Source: Edaphochlamys debaryana (taxonomy: Eukaryota; Chlorophyta; Chlorophyceae; Chlamydomonadales). From it: a DNA stretch of 64,000 nucleotides. Every line of letters starts with the position of its first letter. Within the stretch, counting starts at the first letter, position 1. Under the pieces are notes generated by a model, which worked only from the letters and a program-made list of their open reading frames with translations, searched no databases and was not told where the DNA came from. The position numbers and the translations under genes are program-made. This document shows positions 54,872 to 64,000 of this stretch, piece by piece. The DNA lies in assembly GCA_016858145.1 (NCBI GenBank), contig JAEHOE010000170.1:62001-126000 (forward strand), read 5' to 3'.

Positions 54872-56736
54872 ATGGTCGTGCGTAGCAGCTTACCTAGAGC
54901 TCGGTTGATACTACTGATGGTGTTAAGCCTCACCTGCTCAGCGTCTGCGACGCGGCGCATGGACGGCGGAGCACGGCATTCCCGACGACAAGCCTTTGAC
55001 TTCTCACAGTGGGGTGAGTCGCTAGCCCCAAGCAAGATGTAATTGGGTCTACTTGCTCGGAACACAGCGGATGCGCGCGCCCACCCGACCGGCCGTGCCA
55101 CGTAGTACCACGCCGCACCCCCGGCTGTCCTACCCTTCCCCATCTTCCACTCCATCCCCGTCCCCGCAGACTCGCTCCCCGAGGAGGTCCGAACCCACAT
55201 CCCAGACGACCTCAGCCGCCTGCGCCCCCGCCGCCTGCAGCAGGCGCCCGACCTGGACTTCAGCTGCGGCGCGCTCTTCCCGCCGCAAGACTGCCGGCCC
55301 GTGGACTGGAGCGAAGATCTGGACTGTTCGGCCGCCACCTGCCCTCTCGAGGTGAGCCCCGCGGCAGCAGGGGCCATGCGGTGGGGGAGCTCAGCAGCCG
55401 GAACAGGAGGGCGAGGGGCGGGACCTCTTGAGTTGCACGTGATCAGTGGTGTTTGGTACAAGGCCTTCGCTGGCCGCCGTCTGGGCCTTCGCACAGCCCC
55501 CTCAGCCCTCCGCTCGTCTGCTGCCTTCCCCGCCTCCGCAGGCTGAGGCCGCGACCAACTATGAGGACTGTGTGTGTGCCGCGGGCTGCCAGGCTGCCGT
55601 CATGGTGTCACAGTGCACCAGCGGATACGTGAGTGGGAGGGTCGCATCTCGCATGGGGATCGTGGGGGGGGGGGTCCCGGCGATGGGGAGGGGGGGTTGG
55701 GCCGGGGAGCGAAGGGGAAGGGGAGGGGGGGGGGAGTGAGAATTGTTGAAGGGGAGGGGGGGGGGGGCGCGAGGGGAGCAAGGTGCGCACGACCGCAGGC
55801 GGGGAAGACCAACCGTGTGGACCTAGCAGTGGGGGCCCCAGCCAACAAGCTGCGAGTCCTGCGACCGGTGTCAGTGTTGCTCGCTTTGGCCGCGCCCCCC
55901 ACAGGCACTGTGCGACTCGTCCTGCCACGGCCGGAGCTTGCTGGGCTGCCCCCCCTCCTGCGCCCTGGATGTGAGTGGGAGCGGGGGCGTGCATCCGGGG
56001 ACGCCGCTAGACAGAGGCCCACGGCACATCCGTCAGGCCACACACACTCCGCTTCCAATTCTACCACTGCACCAACCCCGCGCCCCCTCCCACCCCCTCC
56101 GCCCTTCTCACCCCCTGCCTGCTCACTCCCCTTCCCTCTTCTCAACCCCCCACCCCCCCATCCCCGCAGGTGGGCCACTTCCAGTACTGCCGCTGCACCC
56201 TCGCCGAGGCGCGCCGCTGCCTGGACTCCGCCGGGGCCGCCACGCAGCAGCTGCTGGCGGCCACCTGCAGCCGCCTGCCGCGCCGCGACGGCACCCCCGC
56301 CGACCCCTGGCCCGCATGGCCCCCCGAGGCCGAGGGCGCGCCGCCGCCGCAGGACTGGATCGCGCCGCCGCCGGGCGATGCGGATCTCTTCCCGCCCGTG
56401 CAGCCCGACTGGCCGGATGCGGCGCCGCCGGCTGAGGGAGGAGATAAGCCGCCGGTGCATGGGCTGCCGAGCCAGCCGCCGCCGTCGCCGCCCGTGGCTG
56501 CCAGCCCGGATGCGCCGCCGCCTCCGGCCTATGGCGGAGTCCCGGCGCCGCCCCCTGCGTACGGCACAACCCAACCGCCGCGGTACGGATCCAGTGCGCC
56601 TCCTGTGTACGGCGGCCAGCCGCACGTGGATCCTCCGCTGAGCGCGGCTGCGAGGTTCTGGATCCCGCTGCCGGGCGTCGCGGGGGGCCAGGCGGTACAG
56701 AACAGCGCAGTCCCAGAGGATGGGGACGACCGCTGA
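54872..56736 (+). CDS. Secreted Cys-rich protein with C-terminal PPxY repeats
   Basis: Exons 54872-55013, 55170-55351, 55542-55628, 55905-55970, 56170-56736; all phases close, 347 aa. A signal peptide (ARLILLMVLSLTCSASA) starts it. The middle is a Cys-rich module with about 20 Cys over exons 2-5, including CVCAAGCQAAVMVSQC and CDSSCHGRSLLGCPPSC, of no family I can name. The C-terminal third is Pro-rich, ending in PPAYGG, PPAYG, PPRYG and PPVYGG. Four PPxY motifs in a row are the classic ligand of WW domains, yet the protein looks extracellular and no TM segment is seen. The Tyr-Pro-rich tail may instead be cross-linked in the cell wall. Poly(A) candidates TGTAA are at 57433 and 57932. Confidence 0.72.
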
Positions 56737-58636
56737 CGGGGTGGAGCGGCGAGCGAAGCGGCCGGTGGTACGTGGGCGCCGTTCCGAGTTGCCACGTCAG
56801 CTCCTACCGCCGACGTGTCACAAGGATGGAAGGGCCACGTTCATGCGGGGCCGGATGCGGGTGGTGTGTAGGGAGACTGCCTGCCTCACCCACAGCTGTG
56901 CTGATGTGCATACCGGTGCTAGAGCAATCGGGATCGGGCCCAGGCCAGGGAATGAGAAACGGGGACGAGGTTATGCGAGAAGCAAGGCCAGCAAAAGGGG
57001 GATGACTGGGTGCGGGGCGTATGGGGCTGTGCATGCCCATGAAGGAGCGGTACGTAGCCTGACATGCTTGCCGTACAAAGCCGTACATACCATTGATCCT
57101 GGCGAAAGGCAATGATCTGTCAGATAGAACATGGAGCGGGGTGAGCCGAGTGGATTGCCGGACCATTCATGCGCCATTCCTTTGACGCAGTACTGCTGAC
57201 ACAGCAGGAAGGTTGGAAGCAGCGTGGGCTGCAGAACCTGGCCCCTTCAAAACATGTGTTTATTTTGAAGGACAAGAACGGACTGTTGGGAGCTGGCTTG
57301 CCGGCATGATGGACCAGGGGTCTTGTGTGACCATCTGCCTTGACACCCCTCGCATGGAGTCCTCCGACGTGTGACCCGCGGCTGCGCAGTGGAATGCAGG
57401 GGAGGCAGGAGGGCCATGCGCATGCGAGGTCCTGTAACGATCATGTGTCCGTGTTCAGCGGCGAGGGGGCTGCGCGGCTTGTGGTGCGGCAGCGGTGGGG
57501 TTCGGGGTTGGGTCGGGGTCGGGGCGGGGCCGGGGCGGAGCGGGCGGTGCGGGCGTGCGGCAGGCCACGTCAGTCTGCACCTTGCCAGACCCTGCGCGCC
57601 GAAGATAGTCCAGCCTCCAGATGCCGCCGAGTGCTGCGTCGAGTGCAACCACACGCTCAGCGGCAGCTTGCTCTTGCCTGTCAGGCACGCCGGCGGGGTT
57701 CGGGATGCGCCTCCACCCCTGTCCCCACCCCTGCCTCCATTTGGCCTCCACCCGCCGCAGAGGAAGCGCCTCCCTCCCTGGCCCCTCGGCGCGCCCTAGT
57801 CTGCACCTACCGTATGGAGCTCTGCGCCCGCCTCCGTCCGCCTTGCAACCCCTCTGGCCTTGCTCTGGTCCTTGATCCTTTGCCTGGGAGTAGCTCTGCT
57901 GTTGGAAGAGACCTCAGGCCCAGGCCCTAAGTGTAAGGCGCTGTGGTCACACCCTGCAGTGCGTGGGCTGTGGACACAAGCCACGACAGGCAGGGAGGGC
58001 TATGTCAGCCTCCAGTGCCCTGTAGCTTGAGGCGGGCGGACAACGGGTGTAGCGTGCAGCGGACTTTCTCCGCCCGGGCCAGACCTGGCGCTGCTTCCGA
58101 GCGCTGCCGTGTCAGTGCCAGAGCGTGCCAGGTGTGCGGCCACGCGGCGTGCCACGGCGGTGGCTAAGCGCAACGCTCTCGACCACACCTAGTGTCAGGC
58201 GACTGGCACTCAGTGCGTTCGGCGCCAGAGGGCTTCCCGCGCGAAAAGCATCCGCAACATCCTCCTTGCGCGCGCCAAAGTGCAGAGCGCGCAGTAAGCC
58301 GCCTGAAGACGCGGGTTGTCACAGCAACACTGGTCCGCGTGGCCTCCACGTCAGCGCTTGAAGAACCTCAGCGACCCGCCGCGGAAGGGTCGCTGCATTC
58401 GGGCCGCGCAAGCGCACGCTCACTGGGCCAAAGGCGACTGCCATGGTTCTCGCTGCACAGCGTCCGACACAATGCGTCTTGTAGCAGGTTCGCGCGACGC
58501 CTGAGCGCGTCGGGCCACGAGAGATCCCCACCATTGCCGTACAACCCATCGCGAGCCTCGCCGCTTCATAGTGCCCCGACTCGCTGCTCGCTCACTTGTC
58601 CAATCAGCTCTGCTTTGAGACCACGTTCTATACACA
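56737..58636. other. 3' UTR of the Cys-rich gene and PSBR promoter
   Basis: TGTAA signals occur at 57433-57437 and 57932-57936 on the + strand. Overlapping open frames between 57340 and 57930 have no recognisable protein. A CCAAT motif lies at about 58600-58604, some 35 bp before the PSBR start. No other gene supported. Confidence 0.5.
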
Positions 58637-59693
58637 ATGGCCACCGTTCAGCTTGCTCCCCGCGGCCTGGCGCCCCTGCGGTAAGCCGCTTGGCCAACGC
58701 ATGCTAGCAGCGACGTGGCCCACTCGGCCGCATAGCAAGGCGGGCTGGCTCGGCCCTGCCCACTAGCTCCAGCGCTCATTAGAAGAAGCGTTAGCGATGA
58801 AGGATCTTAGACGTGTGCTTGCTGCGCGGAGCTGGGGTTGTTGGGATCCGCATCGCGGCTCCTTCGGGTCGCTCACCTCCGTGCGCCGCCCTTCTTGAAC
58901 GCAGCGCGCGCGTCTCTTCGCGCCGCACCGTGAAGCCCGTGGCCTCGGGCGGCGGCAAGATCGACATCACCAAGGTCGGCCTGAACTCCATTGAGGACCC
59001 GGTCATCCAGCAGAACCTGATGGGCCGCTCCCGCTACATGGCCAAGAAGGACTGGAAGGACGCCTCCGGCCGCAAGGGCAAGGTGCGCGTTGCTTGATCT
59101 CGGGGACTGCGGACGTGTCGCGGCTGCGGCCTATCCTTGCACGCAAGTCGGCTCGCGCTCGCCAGTTCCGCAGCAGCGCGCTTCCCTGGGCACGTGTTGC
59201 CTGTTACCGTTCTCTGAAGCGCTGGCCCAATGTTCTTTGCGAGTTGCCAGCAACCCAACTACATCCTTGTCATCTCACTGGTCGGGCTTCTAACCCGATG
59301 CTTCTTGCCTTCTGCAGGGCTACGGTGTGTTCCGCTTCCAGGACAAGTACGGCGCCAACGTGGACGGCTACTCGCCCATCTACACCCCCGACCAGTGGGC
59401 TGAGACCGGCGACTCCTACTCCCTGGGCACCAAGGGTCTCCTGGCCTGGTGAGCACCGTGTGGGCTATGCTGTCGGGGTGATGTCCTTGTTCTCTGGTTT
59501 GGTGATCTGGGTCACACGCACCGGGGTCTTGCTCGGGGCACCTGATCCGTGTCGGTCTGATATGGCCTGACTTCGCATGCGGTCTAAACCCCTGCCCTCC
59601 GTTTCCCGCGTCTTCCTCAGGGGCGGCCTGGTCCTGGTTCTCCTCGCCGTCGGCGTGAACCTGATCATCTCCACCTCCCAGCTGGGCGCGTAA
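58637..59693 (+). CDS. PSBR: Photosystem II 10 kDa subunit PsbR
   Basis: Nuclear-encoded thylakoid protein of the oxygen-evolving side of photosystem II, needed for stable docking of the PsbP/PsbQ extrinsic proteins. Exons 58637-58680, 58905-59082, 59318-59448, 59621-59693; all phases close, 141 aa, as usual for the family. The start is the ATG at 58637: exon 1 gives [14 protein letters not shown], a transit peptide without acidic residues that continues as [18 protein letters not shown]. The mature part has [20 protein letters not shown], then [20 protein letters not shown] and [12 protein letters not shown], and one C-terminal TM helix ([17 protein letters not shown]) ending QLGA. Introns have standard GT-AG ends, unlike the G-run introns elsewhere, and no junction duplications are seen. 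TGTAA lies at 59932. Confidence 0.97.
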
Positions 59694-60796
59694 GCGCTGC
59701 TCGCCTTCAATCGGCAAGCATCGTTTCCACCTAGCGTGACCAGCAATGGTTTCGTCGAGAAGATCAGTTCATGTTGTGTGTGTGGTGTGTGGTGTGTCCA
59801 ATTTTGGCTCCTGGTGGGGCAAGGATGAGGCGGAGCGGTGTGCGCGGGGAGTATGCCTCGACTGAACCTGGGGAATCTGGGGATAAGTCGACGGCTGAGC
59901 GGCGATAGCTGACGGCAGTGTGCACTGGCCGTGTAAGATAGACTCGCAGCGGATGCGCAGAGGCGATCTGTAGCATATCAGAGAAGAGACTCCAGCTCGC
60001 AGGCCTAGAAAGGCCGTTGGGCACCCTTTTTGCGGGGATGTGTAAGCGCACTCCACAAATACACTGGCTCCCACTCAGCTGAAGGCTTTTGTCACCCCTA
60101 CCCACAGCCGTTACAATGTATGTTTCCTGACACAGACCAGCGGGTAGCAAGAAGCTATCGTCAGTTTCCACGCCTGAGGGCCCGGGGTAAGCATCGTCTA
60201 GCAAAGCGCCTTGGACCAGGCCGGGAGGGCGTAAAGCAAAGCGTATCTTTACAGGAGTGTGGAAGGGTTCGTGCGCTTTAAGTGGACCTGTGTCTACTAC
60301 AGCCGTAGCAGCTGTAGCAGCCACAGCAGAAGGTCATCAGCTTTGGTACAGACCCGCGGGAGCGAGAGGACGGTCCGGTCGGCTCCGCCCCTGCGGCCGT
60401 TGCAAAGCATGGAGAAGGGCAAGCTTGTAGCAAGGGCTGTGTAGCGCGGCGTGGCTTTCACCATCATCACCAGGCGGCAGGACCACGGGACGACGGGAGG
60501 CGGCGGGGGTCCTGGCCTGCTCGAGCGCGGGAGATTGGCACGAAGGCGGGCGGCCCAGAACAGCGACGAGCTGAGCTCTGACCCCTAGTTACCCCAAATC
60601 CTGAGGATGGCGCATTAAGCTTTCCTCCCTGTGTTGTCCGCCTTCACCTTGCACCTGTACAGTCTCCTCACGATACCCATCTCCGAGAACACTGCGCCTT
60701 CCCGCAAGACTCCAACCAGTGTGCTCGCGTGCACACATCGTTATACGCCCCCTACTGACGCTTCGACGTCGCGACTGGGCCCGGCAGCGACGCGGT
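59694..60796. other. PSBR 3' UTR and promoter of the SRCR gene
   Basis: A 186-codon open frame on the - strand (60324-59764) overlaps the PSBR 3' UTR and has no recognisable family. Nothing else supported. Confidence 0.5.
59932..59936 (+). terminator. TGTAA poly(A) signal of PSBR
   Basis: First TGTAA after the PSBR stop, about 240 bp downstream, a typical distance for this group. Confidence 0.7.
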
Positions 60797-63700
60797 ATGG
60801 CGCAGTGGTGCGGCAATGCCGCTCTTGTCGGGCTCGCACTCGCGCTCGCTTTAGGGACGGTGAGTTCGTGCTTCTGCGTTACTCTCGTACCGAACTCGGA
60901 ATCCCAGCAGCGTTCGAGTAGCCCCTTCTCCGCCAACTGCCCCCTGCCACCCGTACCAGGGTACATGCCAGGGGCGCTGCCTTACATGTGCTGTTGCCAC
61001 CCCTCACAGGCCTCGTCCGCGGCATCCGATTGGCCGCCAGACGCATACCACTACCCGCCCAGCGACCCGGACGCCTCCACCCCCGCCGCCTCCGCCACCG
61101 CCAATCCCGCCTCCGGACCCGCCCAGCCCACCCCCCGATCCACCCATCCCGCCAGCCCCGCCGCCCAGTCCCCCCGCCCCTCCCGTTCCTTCCCTGAGCC
61201 CACCCCTTCTAAGGTGCGCCTACTTGCTTCCTGCCCGCTGTGTAGAGGCAAGGGTGAGGACCTCTCTCCCATCCGCCCCTTGCTCTACTCTCCGACGCCC
61301 TGTGCTGCTTCCCCCTCAGACCCCCGCCGAACCCCGCCCCACCGCCCAGCCCCCCGGGGAAACCTGCCTTGCCCCTCCGCCTGTGGGGCGGGCGAGGCAA
61401 CAACTCGGGCCTTTTGCAGGTGACCCCGGGGAGGGGTGGAGGCACAGTGCAATGTGCATTGGGGGAGGCCTGGGGAAGCGGGGAGGGACTAGGGTGGGCT
61501 GCAGGCGTTCGTGTGTGGCTCGAGATCACCACACCGGCAGCGGCTGGCGCCTCTCCTCCTCCTCCTCCTCCTCCTCCTCTCCTCTCCTCTCTCCCCTCCA
61601 CCGCGCTCGTCCTCAGGTTTGGGACGAACGCTCCCGGTCCAGGGACAGCCGTTCCCGGCGCGCAGCATCCAGTCACACCCTGATCCCGTGCCCCGCTCCT
61701 CCCGTGCCGTAACAACTCCCCCTCTTCACCCGTCCTCCGCTCCTCCCCTTAGGTGTTGGACGAGGGCTCGAAATCCTTGGGTGCGATGTGCACGAACGAA
61801 CGCCTCTTCAATGACGCTGGTGGGGTGGGGTTGGGATCAGGGGCCAGGGTGTGCAGGCTGGGATGACAATGGGTTGTGCGCGGGTGGGTGGGTCAAGGCT
61901 CAAGGGTGCATTCGGTCATCAGGGGCCAGGGGTCCAGGGGGCCATTCAGCGACGCGGGTTGGTTGGGTGCGGTCGGGGGCGGGGGCGTGCGGGCTGGAAT
62001 GGCAATGGGAGTGGGCTTGATATAGATAACGGGGCGTAGTGCCGCGGTGTGATGGCATCGCATTTCGGTGTGGGGTTGTGGAGGGGCGGGCACGGTCAAG
62101 GGTGCACACGGTCGGGGCTCGGGGGCGGGGGGGTGGAGGATAGGGCTTGCTGGCGGGACCGCTTTGCTTCAGCTTACTAGTTCCCTTCCTCCGCCGCGCC
62201 CCCGGCAGGCGAGCGCTGGAGCGAGGTCGCCGTGCTGGCCTGCCGCCAGGTAGGGCTGCCGCATGGGCTGCGGCATAAGTCACCGCCGTGTGAAGGGGCG
62301 GGCCCAGCTGTACCCCCCTGCCCGGGTAACTGTTGGAGCCGGTCCCATCGCACTGAGCATGCATCGCCGGGCCCCCTCCTCCACCTCATCCCTTCCCTCC
62401 ACCCCCACACCCCAGCTGGGCCTGCCCTCGGGCGGTGCGGTGCTGATAGCCCCGGACAACAACGCGGTGCTGCCCAGGAGGAGCGGCCTGGAGGGCCTGG
62501 CCTTTACGAGGGCATCCCCTGCCTGGAGGCGGGCGGAGCCAACAGCGGCCTGTACGACTGCAAGGCGGTAAGCGGCGTACGGAGAAGGGTACATGCGGCC
62601 CGTATGGGTGCAGGGACTACCCAGCCCCCACCCGCCACCCAAGCTTTCCTGGTGCCCGAGCATGACCCTATGCTGTGCGTGCCTACACTTCCACCCTCCC
62701 CTGTGCCCGACCCCTACGCTTCCGGGTGATCTCCAAATACCCCCCCCCCCCCGCCACACACCCCAGGTCATCCTGCTGCCCCGGCCCGACCCCGAGGGCT
62801 GCGCGGCCGCAGGGCTGGCGGCGCGCGGCAGCAGGCGCTACGTGCCCGTGGGCGTGGCTTGCCGAGGTGAGACCTTCGAGCGGAGGCGGGCGGGAGAGTC
62901 GGGGGTTGAGAATGACACGCAGGAAACGGCCTCCATCCGGTTCACCGTCATGGTGACGGTCTCCCATCTTCCCGTGTCCTCCCTCGACCCGGCCCTGGCC
63001 CCAGTGACGCTCCGCCCCCAGAAGCTGCGCCAGCCCCCGCCCCCCAGCCCGCCCGCCACGCCCCCGCCACCGCCCGCCATCGCTGTGAACTACACCTTCA
63101 GGCGAGTGCGTGCTGCGCCAGCGCACCCCGTGCTGCTGCCCGTACACCCGTACGCAGGCCCATGTCCGCATCGGGCCCGCGTGCTGAGCGTAGCTTGATC
63201 TAGGGCTGGACAGGCCCAAAGGATCTCTTTGGACGCGACACGGCCGCTGATCCGACCGCTGGTGCCTACATGAGGCTCAAGTATGTGTCATGCCGTTTCT
63301 GCAGGATTGTGGATCCAGCTACTGGTCTAACCGAAGTCGATGGCTTTCCGGTGCGTCCCAGGCGGGGCCTTATGGGGCGGGGCCTTACGCGCCCACACGG
63401 CGGCCGCCGCCCTAAACTGCCGGGACACAGAACTCTGCCCCCTTCTGCGTCATACCACCTGATTCTATGTTGGCGTTCCCTTCTCCTTTAACACAGCCGC
63501 GCACCCTCTCCCTTCCCCTTCGCCAGCCCTCCCTCGCCCAAATCTCTGGTGCCCTCCCCTTCCCCTCCTCCCTCCCCGACCCGCCCCTTCGCCTCCCCCC
63601 TTCGTCCCCACCTCCCCCCTCCCCCTTCGTCCCCCCCCCCCTGTCAGGTCACCCAGGGGCGGCTGGAGGTGCTGCTCCCGGTCAACGGCAGCGGCCGCCC

Positions 63701-64000
63701 CGTGTGGGGGACGCTGTGCTACGACTGGCGCTACAGCGGCATGGGCCAGGTGTGTCGCAGGTGCGTGTAAGCAATGGCTGAAAGGAACAAAGAGCCAGGG
63801 AGATCGCACGCGGGGCCAGGGGCCTCACAGCTTTCCGGAGGGCGGGGCGCGGGGCCTGGGGCGTGGAGGCGTGGCTGAAAGCATGTGGGCAATAGTGGAT
63901 CTGGATCTGGATTTCGAGCTTGCCGTTCTTGTGTACTCCCGGATGCATCGAGGGCGGGGCGTGGATCCGGGAAGGAAAGGTAGAGCCGGTGCCTCATTTC
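60797..64000 (+). CDS. SRCR-domain extracellular protein (partial, runs off the window)
   Basis: Exon 1 (60797-60859) encodes a signal peptide (CGNAALVGLALALALGT). The next exon (about 61010-61213) is Pro-rich; one frame continues the signal peptide as ASSAASDWPPDAYHYPPSD, another reads a typical PPPPPPIPPPDPPSPPPD run, so a phase change is possible. A first scavenger-receptor Cys-rich (SRCR) domain is spread over small exons: PLRLWGGRGNNSGLLQ (to 61419), RWSEVAVLACRQ (to about 62251), LGLPSGG (from about 62415), YEGIPCLEAGGANSGLYDC (to about 62570) and YVPVGVACRG (to about 62867). A Pro-rich linker follows, then a second SRCR begins: VNYTF, a GC donor, IVDPATGLTEVDGFPV, and GRLEVLLPVNGSGRPVWGTL with CYDWRYSGMGQVCRR (about 63649-63762). 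There is an apparent one-base frameshift at 62473-62475. Exact borders are uncertain. Confidence 0.78.
61551..61600. repeat. CTC/CTCTC microsatellite in an SRCR-gene intron
   Basis: Run of CTCCTC and CTCTC units ahead of a CAG acceptor. It serves as an extreme polypyrimidine tract. Confidence 0.85.
62473..62475 (+). other. Apparent one-base deletion in the first SRCR domain
   Basis: Before the CCC run the SRCR reading frame is LGLPSGGAVLIAPDNNAVLP. After it the conserved continuation (QEERPGGPGLYEG and IPCLEAGG) is in another frame, as if one base were missing. This could be an assembly error in a homopolymer or a true frameshift. Confidence 0.6.

Noticed and set aside
59764..60324. 186-codon open frame antisense to the PSBR 3' UTR
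   Set aside because: Composition is protein-like, but there is no recognisable family, and it lies entirely over the 3' side of PSBR.

Overview
The window is GC-rich nuclear DNA from a green alga of the Chlamydomonas/Volvox type (Chlorophyta). The evidence is a four-exon PSBR gene for the photosystem II PsbR subunit, a FOX1-type ceruloplasmin-like ferroxidase, an AzgA-type purine permease, an SRCR protein, hydroxyproline-rich-type (HRGP-like) Pro repeats, TGTAA polyadenylation signals, and dense short introns that start in G-runs and end in C-runs. The gene models below were built by hand from splice sites. For the five large genes the reading phase closes at nearly every junction, which is strong internal support.

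Layout. 1-6648: two arrays of a ~94-97 bp minisatellite, each ended by the same ~400 bp unique tail. 6640-7444: last two exons of an unrecognised + strand gene. 9044-15698 (-): 21-exon purine permease with a coiled-coil C-terminal extension. 16895-20844 (-): type I membrane protein with a signal peptide, P/Homo-B domain, long Pro-rich stalk and TM segment. 22143-24216 (-): truncated Helitron with zinc finger and HUH Rep. 25920-30533 (-): ankyrin protein built on one repeat per exon. 31459-37562 (-): 15-exon glycosyltransferase-like secretory protein. 38388-49906 (+): 33-exon six-domain multicopper ferroxidase, divergent from the previous gene. 51370-53557 (-): Ala-rich, coiled-coil protein. 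53780-54247 (-): possible small membrane protein. 54872-56736 (+): secreted Cys-rich protein with PPxY repeats. 58637-59693 (+): PSBR. 60797-end (+): SRCR protein, cut by the window edge.

The genes are unrelated in function and form no operon or cluster. Several act at the cell surface: ferroxidase (iron uptake), purine permease, P-domain/Pro-rich receptor-like protein, PPxY Cys-rich protein and SRCR protein.

The most unusual signal is structural. In at least four genes the sequence around an exon-intron junction (exon end plus 5' splice site, or 3' splice site plus exon start) is copied once or twice into the neighbouring intron, typically ~90-140 bp away. These 'splice-junction echoes' recur too often to look like chance and match what the tandem-duplication model of intron gain predicts. 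Second, the ferroxidase carries its trinuclear copper ligands in domains 2 and 3 instead of 6 and 1, and its sixth-domain copper motif is degenerate.
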